A stretch of DNA of 64,000 nt from Cylindrotheca closterium. Lineage: Eukaryota > Bacillariophyta > Bacillariophyceae > Bacillariales > Bacillariaceae. This document shows, piece after piece, positions 1-12,531 of the stretch (the stretch's first letter is position 1; the number at the start of each line of letters is the position of its first letter). A program made the position numbers and the translations under genes. The stretch spans positions 292,120-356,119 of the forward strand of contig CAKOGP040001446.1 of assembly GCA_933822405.4 (NCBI GenBank). The letters are read 5' to 3'. The notes under the pieces were generated by a model. The model did no database searches and had not been told where the DNA came from. It saw only the letters and a program-made list of their open reading frames with translations.

Positions 1-2037
1 TGGTGGATGGACTGTGTTTCGATTCAAGAGTTGCAAAACAGGATTAGTCTTTCGCATCAAGTTCCACGTTGTTTCAGATGACAAATTATTCATACGCACC
101 TGGACAGCATATGTTGAAAGTGCGGCAATGACGCCGGCAATTAAGGCTGCCGACATGCCCCAGATCGTCATGACGAGAGTAATCACCCAAATTCCTGTAT
201 ACTCGAGAATATCATAGTTTCCAAATGCTAACATTGATACAGCAAATGCAAATTAGACAATGGCGTGACATGGATCAGCCGCCTTGCGAATAGAAAGCGA
301 CTTACAATCGTAGACTCCCTCAAGAATCAAATCAATGCCAATGTGAAATAGCAAAGTTCCTGCCATACATCTCGGCAAAAAAGAGGCAATTTGCGGACCA
401 ATTACAAAGAGGATCATGGTCAATCCTACAATGGCCATAGAACTACTCTTTCCATCGCCTCCTGACTTGGCATAAAGAACAGAGTTGGAATATGTCACAT
501 AGTTTTGCAGTCCGCCAAATATGCCAGAGGCAAAGTTGGCATACCCATGGGCCATGAGTTCGGCATTCATGTCAACTTCAACATCAGTGGAAATGGCAAA
601 GGCAGGAATGTTAATAGGAACGTGAATCAAGGAAAAGGCAGCCAATGCCACCATGGTACCAGTCGACCGAAAGACAGCCACCCAAGAAACGGTCGACAAA
701 TCAATCACTTGAAAGATATCCCATAAAGAATCGTCGTACCACCAGCTGGTGTTTGCCGCTTCGGCAACTCCAGTGTCCACTGTAGCTGGGAAAAAGTATC
801 CGATTTCGGTAGCTTGGTCCATGGAAATGCCAAAGAGATGCAGTCCCAAATAGAAAGCCGGAGTTATCAGACAGAAGTATACTGGCGATAGATAGGGATA
901 CTTTGCTACTCCATCCGCATCTTCCGTCTTGTACATGAGAAATCGAAGCAAGAGTTCGAAGAATAAGGCAACTGCAAACAAATGAAAGTGATCCGCAAAC
1001 CCCACGAGACCATCCCAATCGAAGGTAAAAGGCGTGTTGTTGGTCACTTCAATGGCAGTAACCACAATGAAAACACCTATGCCCCCAATACAACCTACCA
1101 AAACATGGTTTGGAAAGAAGTAGACAATTCTGCCGAGTTGCCACTTGCCCAGTAGGTAAAATGTCAGTCCAACGACCACACTTGACAAGCCAAACAGAAA
1201 AAATACTGTCGATAGTGCTTCTTTGCCATACCCTTGTTGTTGAATGACAGTATTGCAAATGCTGTGCAAAAAGGGAACATTTTCTACCATTTGTAATCCA
1301 ACCGGATTGGTAAATTTACTGCTGAACGTGAAAGCAAACTGTCCAATAAAGGTGGCAAACAGAAACATGCGAATGCCCAGAGCTTGTTTGGCTACAATGG
1401 GAAAGTTGCCGTGGACTTCATCATCCGTGCCTGCATCTTCGGTAGACAAATCGCCATCCGGTTTCCAACCCACTGGAAAGTACGAAGATCCAAAGGGAAT
1501 GGAAATCATCATATTCAATATACAAACGACGGCGACAGCAGTCGTTTGGTTCAGGATTTGTTCGAATTGCGAGATTTGTGAGGAGTGATGATGAGCCGAA
1601 GAACCATTCGAGTATGGTGTTGGTGGTAGTGTTTTATCGTCATTGAGCGAGCCATTGTCGAGCATCGTGGCGCCATACGACAGATGGCATATTTCTTGAT
1701 CCATTGAAATCAAATGGGAATCTTCAGCATCAGATACAAGAGAAGAATCCCGGGCCGTAGCTTGGGAGGAACGTCGAAAATCTCCCACAAAGGATTTGCG
1801 AGAGCGCATGGAGGTTCCCACGAGCAATTCACGGGCAATTTGTCGCATGGAAGGCGAATGAGTGTCCAAGACTTGATCCATCGTGTCTTGATGAGGCATC
1901 ATGCCTTCGTATCGCCTGCTCCTAGTACGAGACGAATAGGCACTTCCTCGTTCATGTGAGTATAGACTATTGGGAGGAGTTGTCGAGGATGCGGGATCAT
2001 CGAGATCCTGGTGTGGATCTGGATCTGGATGTTGCAT
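1..2037 (-). CDS. SulP/SLC26-like membrane transporter, 3' end outside window
   Basis: This is a multi-pass transporter of the SulP superfamily, closest in my reading to the fungal YGR125w/Vsb1-type vacuolar members rather than classical sulfate permeases. The inferred exons are 306-2037, 100-227 and <1-11, with GT-AG introns at 228-305 and 12-99. Splicing restores the frame (EGVYD then SFGNYDILEY, then STYAVQ-SIHP). The long open frame extends to a GTG at 2082, but the first ATG is at 2037 (MQHPDPDP). About 170 polar, serine-rich cytosolic residues come first. Around ten hydrophobic segments follow, beginning near ILNMMISIPFGSSYFP, which matches the first helix region of the family. The C-terminal STAS or nucleotide-binding region would lie beyond base 1. 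The substrate cannot be read from sequence; anion or amino-acid transport at the vacuole is inference. It is divergently placed from the WD40 gene. Confidence 0.8.
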
Positions 2038-2393
2038 GGTTGATGGTGCTATGTTCGTTAGAACTCGTCCTGTCCTGTACACTGTAGTCCTATAGTAAGC
2101 GAGTGTACTGTAATTGTTCTGGTTGCTGGTGCTTGCAAGGTTGTCTTCTTTGAAATCTGTACTATAACTCTACTGTAATTGTTCTGTATTCTGTCAACGT
2201 GGCAAATGCAATCATGGCTTTCGAACAATGACACGAAAGTTGATGGGTTTACGTCAACAGCTGGAAGAATTCTCATCGAATATTCGTCCCGGTATTATTT
2301 GCGTTGAAACGTACGGCAACCAGTAGTCACTTTTTCTGGTGAATTTGCAGGATTGGAAAATGAATCAATCACGAGTGATTTTTCCGGTTGCCC

Positions 2394-2466
2394 TACGTAC
2401 ATTTACCGTACTGTACGTGTATGTGTACACGTGTACCGGTACGTGTACCAGGTACGGCACACGTAC
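2394..2466. repeat. GTAC-rich palindromic simple-sequence tract
   Basis: The tract is dominated by overlapping GTAC, ACGT and GGTACC words, including GTGTACCGGTACGTGTACC, so it is nearly self-complementary. It lies 357-429 bp upstream of the transporter ATG. Similar tracts recur at 6613-6631, 16980-17046, 17880-17913, 25898-25908, 57930-57961 and 62017-62081. Confidence 0.7.
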
Positions 2467-3069
2467 ATGCATAATGTCTCTCAACCAGCATATTACCTGG
2501 TACTCATCCTCAGTGAGTTAATTAGTTCTCGGAGAGACCAGGCAATAGCTCGGCTTGGATCGCAACAATTTGACTGTTATATTCTTTCCATATTTGCTAG
2601 TTCGACATGGGAGCAGGACGATGCGCTACTCCTAGTATCACTGCCTACTACTAGTAGGTACTAGTACTACTAGTAGCTAGATCCAGTATTCTTTTAAAGC
2701 TTGATGACAATGCCACAAAAGAGAAACTATGGAATATGCAGATAGGTAGACTAGTGTCACTTTTCAGTAATTTCCCTCCCGTTCCTCTCCAGCTTGTCAC
2801 CTCGGCATGGCGATGTTTCTCACACCTCTGTTAAGAACGTAAATATTTTGAGGAGGTTTTGAGGTTTGAGATTTGGAATAAAATCGAATGAGACGACTCA
2901 AATTACCACTTGTAACCAAATTTTGGAATTGTACTGCCATGGCGTAGAAGCTACGAGAGTGACTCGAAACCCGTGATGGACCTCCTACTGTACCGTCTAC
3001 AGTGGTTGAAGTAGTCCAACAAGTCTTTGCTTGGCCTACGGTGCAACAAGAGTCTCCTTTTCTCTCGTC

Positions 3070-3105
3070 CAACACAACACAACACAACACAACATAACAT
3101 AACAC
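3070..3105. repeat. AACAC microsatellite in 5' leader
   Basis: An imperfect AACAC/AACAT pentamer repeat, about seven units, ends some 30 bp before the ATG at 3137. It is probably in the 5' untranslated region of the zinc-finger/WD40 gene. A CATATAAAC stretch follows just before the ATG. Confidence 0.8.
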
Positions 3106-3136
3106 GAAACGTTGCGGCACAAATACCATATAAACA

Positions 3137-4552
3137 ATGTCCTTTGGTGGTGGTGGAGGACGTAACAGCGGTTCCAGAGGAGGCAGGGGAAGAGGCCGTG
3201 GACGAGGCCGAGGCCGAGGACGTGGTCGGGGCGGTCGAAACAACAACAACAACAACAATGGCAATTTCAACAGTAACAACGACACCAGCAAGTACCCGAC
3301 GTGCATATTAAGGCCATGTGCGAATTTTACTCGAACCGGTGCTTGCAACCAACAGAATTGTAAATTTGCTCATGTGATTCGATTGCATGGACTCATTGAT
3401 GCGTCTAGTGAAAAGCAACAAGGCAACAACAACAACAACAACAGCAACAGCAGCAGCAACAACAATTACAATAACAACTACAACAATAACTACAACAGCA
3501 ACCAAAAGAGCTTTCACCCGGTGACGTCAGTGGCCAACTGGCAAACAGGTGATCAAGTCAAAATCTTTACGGGTTCTCAGGATGGCTTTTGGAGACTCTG
3601 GTCGCTTGCCAACAATTCTTTTCAAAAAGAGTTTGAACATTTCATGGGTGGACCGGTGGAATCTTTGCAAGTCGCTTCCAACTTTTTGTTTTGCGGATTT
3701 GAAGGTTATTCCACCAATTTGCCAGATGTCAATGTTGGTATGATTCATGCCTGGGACCTGAACAACCCAGCAGCACCTCCAGTGGAGTTTCAAATGTCCC
3801 CCTTGTTGCCGTACGCTCACAACACGGCTGTTACCAAATTGCTAGTTGACGGTCAGCGCATTGTCAGTGGAAGTAAAGATGGTTCAATTCGTTTGTGGAG
3901 TTACGACGGTGGAAGATTTGCTCTAGTCCAAACGCTCCTGGGACATGCCAGAGAAGTGACTGGACTTCAGATTGTGGACAACAACTTTTTGTGGTCTTCA
4001 TCGACGGATGCTTCCATTCGCATTTGGGACATGTCCAAGAATGGGGAATGCATGCACGCCATCACCATGAAGGATGCCTCGGAAACGCCGAATATTGCAC
4101 CGCCCAATAACCAACCACCTCAACCCTATCACACTGATGCCGTAACGGATTTGATAAAGTTTGAAACTGCCAGTGGCAGCTTTATTCTGAGTTCCTCGCT
4201 GGATGGAGACATCAAGGCGTGGAACGGCAAGACGGGCGTAATGGTGGCGAGTGAGGGCCATGGAGAAGGCGTCACTTGCATGAGCACGGCGGAAGATCCA
4301 AATCGAGCTCCATTCCTTCTGGTTGGATTGCAATCGGGAAATATAATGGCGCGCAACTTTGAGCCAACACCCAATCTGCCCATGGCCTTTTCTCCCATTT
4401 TAAGCTTGGTAAGCAAGTTCTCAGTGGGGCATGAAGAGGCCGTCACCACTCTTATTGGTGGAGTTCCTGGAACGGGAACCTTTTGTTCGGGTGGTAAGGA
4501 TGGCAAATTGCTAGTATTCCAAGTGACTGGAGATTTGGGAGTTGGCAAATAG
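3137..4552 (+). CDS. CCCH zinc-finger and WD40-repeat protein (ZFWD-like)
   Basis: This intronless gene encodes 471 residues. Residues about 5-35 form a Gly/Arg-rich RGG tract, typical of RNA-binding proteins. Asn-rich runs encoded by AAC repeats follow. Between them lies a CCCH finger at about residues 61-79 (spacing C-x8-C-x4-C-x3-H). From about residue 130 to the end there are WD40 blades with recognisable GSxDGxIRLW, SSSTDASIRIWD and SSLDGDIKAWNG motifs. The finger-then-WD40 order matches plant and algal ZFWD proteins, inferred to bind RNA or act in nuclear or ubiquitin-related complexes. The exact role is unknown. The ATG at 3137 is preceded by a short leader and is the only reasonable start. 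Confidence 0.88.
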   Translation: MSFGGGGGRNSGSRGGRGRGRGRGRGRGRGRGGRNNNNNNNGNFNSNNDTSKYPTCILRPCANFTRTGACNQQNCKFAHVIRLHGLIDASSEKQQGNNNNNNSNSSSNNNYNNNYNNNYNSNQKSFHPVTSVANWQTGDQVKIFTGSQDGFWRLWSLANNSFQKEFEHFMGGPVESLQVASNFLFCGFEGYSTNLPDVNVGMIHAWDLNNPAAPPVEFQMSPLLPYAHNTAVTKLLVDGQRIVSGSKDGSIRLWSYDGGRFALVQTLLGHAREVTGLQIVDNNFLWSSSTDASIRIWDMSKNGECMHAITMKDASETPNIAPPNNQPPQPYHTDAVTDLIKFETASGSFILSSSLDGDIKAWNGKTGVMVASEGHGEGVTCMSTAEDPNRAPFLLVGLQSGNIMARNFEPTPNLPMAFSPILSLVSKFSVGHEEAVTTLIGGVPGTGTFCSGGKDGKLLVFQVTGDLGVGK

Positions 4553-5138
4553 TGATCGTCCTTTGACTGGTACTTACCTACCAGAAAAATACTTCAAACA
4601 CTACTGCCGACCAGAACTCCATGACACCATACATGTTGAATACTACTACTTCTACTATTACTAGAAACTAATATAATAGTAAGCTAAACGATCCAATTTT
4701 TCGTGGTACTACTATAAATCAAGTTTGCTCCATTTGAAAACAGAGGAACCGCAACTGGAAGTAACCGGTCCATAGTACTGCATAGAACGACTGTTGTGGT
4801 TGCTCCACCTAATAATTTGATTCTGTTCTCTGCTGTAGGTTTCGAAGTCGTTCCAAATGTCACTATTTCGACTCATCCGAACCCAAATTACCGTTGGGTT
4901 CTGAGATTCAAACTGATCACAACGGATGATACGCACGGCAAAGTACTGGGCCTGGCACCAAAAGTTTTCGATGTTGTTTGCGAGCGTACCGGCATCGGGT
5001 TGTACCGGGTCTCATGTAGAGATCCTACGGGACAGTCACAGTCATTGCACACACGTGTGGCAAGTCTCATCAAGATCTCATCGGCGCATCTCACAACAAA
5101 GCACCTAGCTGCCAAATAATCCAACAAACTAACTAAAG
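4553..5138. other. Intergenic region and actin-a promoter
   Basis: This stretch of 586 bp holds the 3' flank of the WD40 gene and the 5' flank of the + strand actin. Open frames of 60-107 codons overlap on both strands and look like chance. I see no resemblance to the 5' flanks of the other two intact actins. Confidence 0.5.
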
Positions 5139-6545
5139 ATGGCCGATGATGAAGATATTGCCGCCCTTGTCGTTGACAACGGTTCCGGAATGTGCAAAGG
5201 TGCGTAGCGTTTCAGTTGTAGGAAATAGATGACAATCGAAATGAGCCAGATCCGATTAAGCAATTCCAGATGTCATTGCAAATTCCAACAAAACAAGCGC
5301 TATGACACCTCAAAGATCTAGCTGGAATTCTGGCGTTTCTTCACATAGACATGCAGCAGCTGCATTAGATCGGATGATTTTCGGAAATTTCTGTCATTCT
5401 AGCCTAGATTTTGAATTTTGAATTTCCAAAAAAGCTTCACTCACAAACACATCACTTCTTTTTCACTATTAGCTGGTTTTGCTGGAGATGATGCTCCACG
5501 ATCTGTCTTTCCTTCTTTGATTGGACGTGCCCGTCAGCCTGGTATCATGGTTGGTATGGAACAACGTGACGCTTACGTCGGTGATGAAGCCCAAGCCAAG
5601 CGTGGTGTTTTGACTTTGAAGTACCCCATTGAGCACGGTATCGTTACCAACTGGGATGATATGGAAAAGATCTGGCATCACACTTTCTACAATGAGCTTC
5701 GTGTCGCCCCCGAGGCCCACCCTGTTCTTCTTACCGAGGCTCCCATGAACCCTAAGGCTAACAGAGAACGTATGACTCAAATCATGTTTGAGACGTTCAA
5801 CGTCCCAGCCATGTACGTGAACATCCAGGCCGTCCTTTCTTTGTATGCTTCTGGTCGTACCACCGGTTGTGTTTTGGATTCTGGAGATGGTGTCTCGCAC
5901 ACTGTCCCAATCTACGAAGGTTACGCCCTTCCCCACGCCGTTGTACGTTTGGATTTGGCCGGTCGTGATTTGACTGATTACTTGATGAAGATTTTGACCG
6001 AGCGCGGTTACTCGTTGACAACCACTGCCGAGCGTGAGATTGTTCGTGATATCAAGGAAAGTCTTTGCTTCGTCGCTGTTGACTTCGAAGAAGAGATGAA
6101 GAAGGCCGCCGAGTCCTCTGCCCTTGAGAAGTCTTTCGAGCTTCCCGATGGTAACATCATCGTTATCGGAAACGAACGTTTCCGTTGTCCTGAGGTTTTG
6201 TTCCAACCTAACTTGACTGGTCTTGAAATGGACGGTATTGCCGACTCCACTTTCCAAACCATCATGAAGTGTGATGTCGATATCCGTAAGGATTTGTACG
6301 CCAACATTGTTCTTTCTGGAGGAACCACCATGTTCCCCGGAATCAGTGAACGTATGTCCAAGGAGGTTACTGCCCTTGCGCCCGCTTCGATCAAGGTTAA
6401 GATTGTGGCTCCCCCAGAGAGAAAGTACTCTGTGTGGATTGGAGGAAGTATTTTGGCTTCTTTGTCCACATTCCAAAGTATGTGGATCTCCAAGGAGGAA
6501 TACGACGAATCTGGTCCCTCTATTGTCCACCGAAAGTGCTTCTAA
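5139..6545 (+). CDS. Actin, copy a
   Basis: This encodes conventional actin, 377 residues, the ATP-binding monomer of F-actin. Exon 1 is 5139-5199 ([20 protein letters not shown]) and exon 2 is 5473-6545, joined in phase 1 at an A-G-F-A-G-D-D sequence by a 273-bp GT-AG intron. The P-loops [18 protein letters not shown] and [12 protein letters not shown] and the C-terminal IVHRKCF are intact. Exon 2 appears identical to copies b and c except at about two positions: CTGG against CCGG at its start, and CGA against CGC in the penultimate Arg-Lys. The intron is unrelated to the 119-bp intron of b and c, and the sequence diverges immediately after the stop codon. Strong codon bias produces a long antisense open frame, which I do not regard as a gene. 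Confidence 0.97.
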
Positions 6546-6847
6546 GTTATTTAGCGATCTTGAGCTAAATAGTAATCATTATAATCCTTTATCAGTCATA
6601 ACATTCGTCGCATGTACTGTACTGTACTGTAGGTCACTTAAAACGAACTACAGTAATTCACTGTCAAATTCATTGTCACCTTCGCGCACTCGTTGGAGTC
6701 GACTACTCGGAAACTTGAGCTTGCGTCCGCGCTGGTACGAAAACTCCCGTAGAAATCGCTCAAACGGAATTCTCGACGTCAACACATTCAACCTTCGTTC
6801 TCAACGTTTCCTGCAACGTTACAGTACAAAACCACAACAGCAACAAC
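6546..6847. other. Intergenic region between actin-a and Rab2
   Basis: This 302-bp spacer between two + strand genes holds a TACTGTACTGTACTGTAGG tract (6613-6631), about 220 bp upstream of the Rab2 ATG. The segment just before the ATG is rich in CAACAA. No gene is seen. Confidence 0.5.
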
Positions 6848-7679
<832 letters not shown>

Positions 7680-7862
7680 GCCAATTTCATGACACTAGGC
7701 TCATTCATTCATTTCAATATGTTTGAGTTCCCTATAGCTGGGATTTACTTGGACGAATGACAGTGTACTTGTAAAGTATAGAAAGAGGATCTAAGGATTT
7801 GTACATTTTGGTAACTTTACAAATTCAAGACATTTAAAAACATATATAGGGAAAGATCATCT

Positions 7863-10800
7863 TCACGTTGGTTCAGTGTTCATCGCACTCTGATTCATGG
7901 TGAACTCATTCATCGCATGACTACTAATGACTCGTAGGGCTCGTTGCTGGTCTCGTCGATTTGTCAACACTTTCACAATATCTCGAACACGCATTCCACT
8001 GACGGGAGTATCGTCAATAGCAATCAAAATATCCGATGGGTAGATCCAACTCGACAATGGACTATCGGGAGACACATCGCTTACCATGGCGTGACCACGA
8101 TATTCAACGAAAGTGACACCGATGCGCCCAGGTGGTGCTGAAACAACTCTGTGATAAGGTTCTTCAGCCTCCTCAAATGAAGCAGCACGTTGAATCGATG
8201 CTTCACCATCAAGAGACGGGCTTCCACTGCTGTTTCCCTTCCGCCGTGACAAGAAGCCACCCAATGCCCCTCCCAGTGCGCTCATGATACCAGCCTCTGG
8301 TTTTGCGGATTGATCCATCTCTTGGCTCTCTGAAAGTGGGACCATTTCAGCTAAGGAGCTATACTCGGCAATTGTTGGGTGGGAAGTTTTGTAGGTTCCT
8401 GAGTAATACAGGTTTGAATTCGAATTGCTCATGTGTTCGGTGACTGCACTATGGGCAACACTCTTGTTGTCTATTTGCGGATCAAAGTTCTCAGCCCATT
8501 CATCGACGTGATGCTGTTGATCCAATAGAGCGTGGGTGGGTTTTGGATATTGGAAGTCAATTTGCTCCTGAGGTCCCTTTTGTGTGACTGTTACCGACAT
8601 ATCATAGGACGTACGACGATGGGCTCTAGTTTGGACATCCACGTGAATATCGGCTCGCCGCAACAGCAATGGGAGAACATGCATCACAAAGCCATCGCGG
8701 ACTTGGTGATCTAGGCTGGAGATCGTCAGTGGTGGAACTGAAGATTCCAAGTCTATCCCCGTCATCACACGATCGATCCAAGCCAATAACGAATCATGCA
8801 ATCCGCGATCCGTTGTCCACTGCTCCAATACTACGTTGACAATTGGAGACCGCAACCCATGGTCGGGAGGAGGTGGGAGCGGAGGAGTCAAATCGGTCCA
8901 CTCTGTAACAAAGTTTTCACCATCCAACATCCTTACATTGATAGTTTGGAGATCACTAGACATCGAATCTGATGCGGACTTCTTCTCTTCTGGCAGCTTG
9001 GAACCTGTGTTCTCGGGAAAGGTGACAGTTGGGGGATCTTTTTCATCATCAATCTTCTTGGCCTCCTTGAGTTCACTATGCAAACGTCGAATGGTTTCGT
9101 TTGCTTGATTGAGGGCTTCACTCATGGCTGCTGAATTCAGTTGATCCATGTCAATAACACTTTCGTTGAAGGCTTTTCCTTGCAAAAGAGTGCCATGCAT
9201 GACAGAGTTGTCTGGATTGAAAGAATCGTCAAGAATTTTGCTCTCATCAAGCTTCTCGAGCGTTGCCTCAGGCTTTCCTTTTTTTTCTGGTGATGCGGAC
9301 GGGGTTTCATTAGTACCCGTATCGTCATTGCCACTGATGTCAAGGATGGATTTGTTTGCAGTCAAATGTAGCGGCTGTGACGTAAGACGAAGATGGCGAG
9401 TTTAGGACGACACGAACTGTAACCGAAAGGCCACACAAGTACCAACATTCACTTACTTCAGATCTCGAGGCGGTCTTCAGTCTGCCTATTTCAGCTCTAC
9501 ACTTTGACAACTCGGCGTCAAGCTTCTCATTCGTTTCAGACTTTGCCTTGAGTTCAGCCTTTGCACTGTGAAGCATAGCTTTGATGGTAGAAATTTGGAG
9601 CCGGAGAGATCCTTCGTTAACGCTACTCTCGTCTTCCTCGCTTTTCTCTTCCCCAGATGTCGTTTCTCCGTCCTCTTCCTTGCTCTCCATAATAACAGCT
9701 GGATGACTTGTTCCTCGACCAATGGAATGGAGCCAAGATGAAGCGGATTTCGTAGCTTGCATCATTTCCGAGGCATATGAATGCGATTTCAGTAAGAAGT
9801 CGAGCACGTTGGGTTGTATTGACATGCCCTCTTCACATGTCTTTGTTTCTTCATCAATCTTTGATTCTCCATCATCCTTTGCCCCTTCTGATTTCATTGA
9901 TCCTTTTTTGGCAACCTTGAGGGCTTCTGACAACTTTGCAATCGCAGTATCTTGATCATTCGAGCTTGAATCGCTTCTTTCCTCCTCCTGTTCGACTGCT
10001 CGCTCGACTAAGCATGCCAGAATATCCAATGCATCCTCGCGTTCAGTTTCTATTCTCTGGGATGTTTGCAGCTCGATTGCTGGAGTCCTACTGAATTTCC
10101 TTGGCGAAAAGTTGTCAGAATTCAATCTCTGTCTAAGTTCAGAGTGATCATCGTGGCTAGCAGTTCGCTTAAAGGTTCCAAATGCATGATGCCTCGCTCG
10201 AAAGGCAGCCTCCTGATGTTTTCCATGCGCGACATCCCAACTCTGTGACTGCTGAAGGGGTCGATATCTCAAGTTATAACGGTCCCCTCGTGATCTTGGA
10301 ACATCAAACCCAAAGGACTCTGGATCATCCCCGTCTTCTGCAACCGGGAAAGGATACTCGTCGAATGTAGTGTCATGGGAGAAACATTTTCGAGCGAATT
10401 GCAATCCTGGTAGCATTATGCTTGGACTGATCGGTGGTTTCCTCAGATGTGGATCTTGCTCGTTTCGTGGCGTTCTGTTAAATCGAGGTGTCAGAGACAC
10501 AGGTCTTTCTGCGAACATTGAGTTGCCACCCGGTGATCGTAAGAGGCCTTGCGAGGCTGAACTGGTCTTGAAACTAGACTCTCGTGTACTTCTTCCTGGC
10601 GTCAGCGTTGACTTCAAAAGATCTTCAACTTTTGGAAGCATACCAGATCCTTTTGGCGTGCTAGGTGCAGACATGCTTTTGCCTGACATGCTCTTGCCTG
10701 ACATGCCCGTTCCAATCCTTCGAATCGCTGCCGATACCATGGCGGATGTAGTTGGATTGTTCGTATGATTTTGATGATTGATAGAGGGAGTGGTGGTAAC

Positions 10801-11739
10801 GTTATCGTTTGCTGTTGTCTTCATTCTCAACCCCAAGTCTTGACCCCTTTCCGCCTCCGAGAAACTTTTAGATTGCATTGGACGTAGAGCAGGTTCCTCG
10901 AACGATCGCCCTTCCAGTATCGGAAGGGATAGAATCTCTTTTTCCCCTGGACGTCGCATATATTCTTGTTGCATTTGTTTTTCTTGCATTTCAAATACAT
11001 CTGCGTTTGCTTCCACCATGTCAGCCATCGCTTCAATCTCAGCAAAACGATCGCTACCAATATTGATCACTGTCCCCATTTCTGACGCTGTTGACGATAC
11101 GCATGAATTTGCATCATCGTTTTCGATTAGTGAAGTCCGTTGCTTTGCTTCCCATGATGCATCTTCAGAGCTACTTGTCGTTTGCTTTTCATCCATTGCT
11201 TGAAGCGCTTTCGCGGAAAGTGTCACGACCTGACCTCCTGTCTCAAAGGACACTCTTCCCATTTTCATTGAATTATGTATCCTTTCTCGTCGCTCCAACT
11301 CCTCCCCGGAGAAGGCACCTGTTTCAGGCACCGTGGACGTCCCTGCCACGCTGGATCCGGATACTTGGCGGCGTGTTACACTCGGAGGGGAATGAGGTCG
11401 AGGACTTGGCATAGGTTTTGTCGATGGAAAAAAAGCATAATTGTTTTCGCCACCTCTTCTCGGGGAAGGATGTGGGATGTCCTGCTGCTGTTTCTTTGGT
11501 TGCATCTCTTTGGGTTGTTCACGCCGAGGCAGCCTTGGGTTTTGACTGTTTGAACGATTGTCAAAAATTTCAGTCGCCGCTTCTGACATCATATCGTCAT
11601 CATCGTCCGGCTGTGCAGAAGCTGAAGCCACAGATGTAACCTGAACTGGTTTAAAGCTTGCGTCTGAGCCAGCATCAGTGTATCCTGGGAGAAGAATCTT
11701 CCCCAAGAGGTTCCCCCCAGTCTTGCTCTCGTTACTCAT
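7863..11739 (-). CDS. Large disordered protein with C-terminal PDZ domain
   Basis: I do not recognise the full-length protein. Two exons (9457-11739 and 7863-9374) are joined by an 82-bp GT-AG intron in phase 0, giving RLKTASRSE then PLHLTANKS. The open frame reaches a GTG at 11784, but the first ATG is at 11739 (MSNESKTGGN), giving about 1264 residues. The N-terminal two thirds are Ser/Thr/Pro- and charge-rich and probably disordered, with a small GKSMSGKSMS repeat. A short charged coiled-coil segment (LRLQISTIKAMLHSAKAELKAK region) precedes the splice junction. Near the C terminus is one PDZ-like fold: GRIGVTFVEYRGHAMVSDV, then the SDILIAIDDTPVSG and DIVKVLTNRR elements. A scaffold role is inference. 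Both introns and bias suit a host gene; no transfer signs. Confidence 0.75.
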
Positions 11740-11784
11740 CCTTGACACGCTTTGAATTGTTGCGTAAATGGGCAGAATTGACAC

Positions 11785-12531
11785 TAGACCAGCGTCGTTT
11801 AGCTCGAAGAAGGCTAATCCCTCCTTCCCTTATGTTATTTTTCTGCTCCAGGACAGCTTTGGGCGCAAGGTCGTTGGGTGAATTCGTCTTGTTGAAGCGA
11901 TAGTCGTTTCTCTTTTTTTCATGGTGCTGTCAAAAATCCGGGCTGGCGGCCGACGCATTGTCCCTCCTTTCTGCACGATTCAAAGGATACCTCCCCGCCA
12001 TTTTTGTGATTATATGCGACAAAACATACAAACTCATCTTTTATTAGGTAATATGAAATCAAAAGATAACGAGCTACTGCATAGCTACAGTAGTAGAACA
12101 GATACTGATTCAGCAAGTTTGCAGTAGTGGACCCTGCGCTAGATGAAGAGTTCACCCGTATCCGATACCGAAGAGTACTATGAGGCAGGCAAAACACCAC
12201 AATGACAAGCAGGTTACACTAGTTCAGTGTTCTTCACAATTTCTGATAGTAGATTAAAGGGATAGAGCGGCATTTGGAGGTCTGCTCACTTAGACTGGAG
12301 AATATTTGAATTTTGTTTTCAGTCCAGTAGTCCTTTTACTTGGGTAATACATTTTGACTCCAATCATTATAATCCAGCGGTCGCCGCTGGCCCTAGATCT
12401 GGACCAAAAGATGAATGGACTAGCCAAGAACATTAGATACTAGCCAAATATCGGAAAGCTTCTGAGAAAATCTTTTGAGCATATTCGGCACCATGTTAAT
12501 TTTCAGCTTGTTCAGTCATCCAATTGTATCA
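11785..12531. other. Intergenic region, no gene recognised
   Basis: This 747-bp gap lies between the 5' end of the PDZ-protein gene and the 3' end of the cysteine-rich gene, both on the - strand. It contains a perfect short hairpin at 12374-12390. Open frames of 68-93 codons here resemble nothing I know. Confidence 0.5.
12374..12390. repeat. Perfect short hairpin, 7-bp arms
   Basis: CCAGCGG and CCGCTGG flank a TCG loop, forming a perfect GC-rich hairpin. It lies about 140-160 nt downstream of the stop of the cysteine-rich gene, so it may be a 3'-end processing or stability element. A chance palindrome is possible. Confidence 0.55.

Larger units (their letters stand above)
2083..3136. other. 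Divergent intergenic region with GTAC-rich tract
   Basis: About 1 kb separates the divergent transporter and zinc-finger/WD40 genes, so both promoters must lie here. It holds a GTAC/ACCGGT-rich, partly palindromic tract (2394-2466), a short ACTAGT-rich patch (about 2645-2680) and an AACAC microsatellite just upstream of the WD40 start. The short open frames show no family resemblance. Confidence 0.6.

Noticed and set aside
5469..6530. 353-codon open frame antisense to actin exon 2 (also 13588-14673 and 18210-19271)
   Set aside because: It mirrors actin codon bias, is the same in all three copies because the DNA is the same, and shows no domain.
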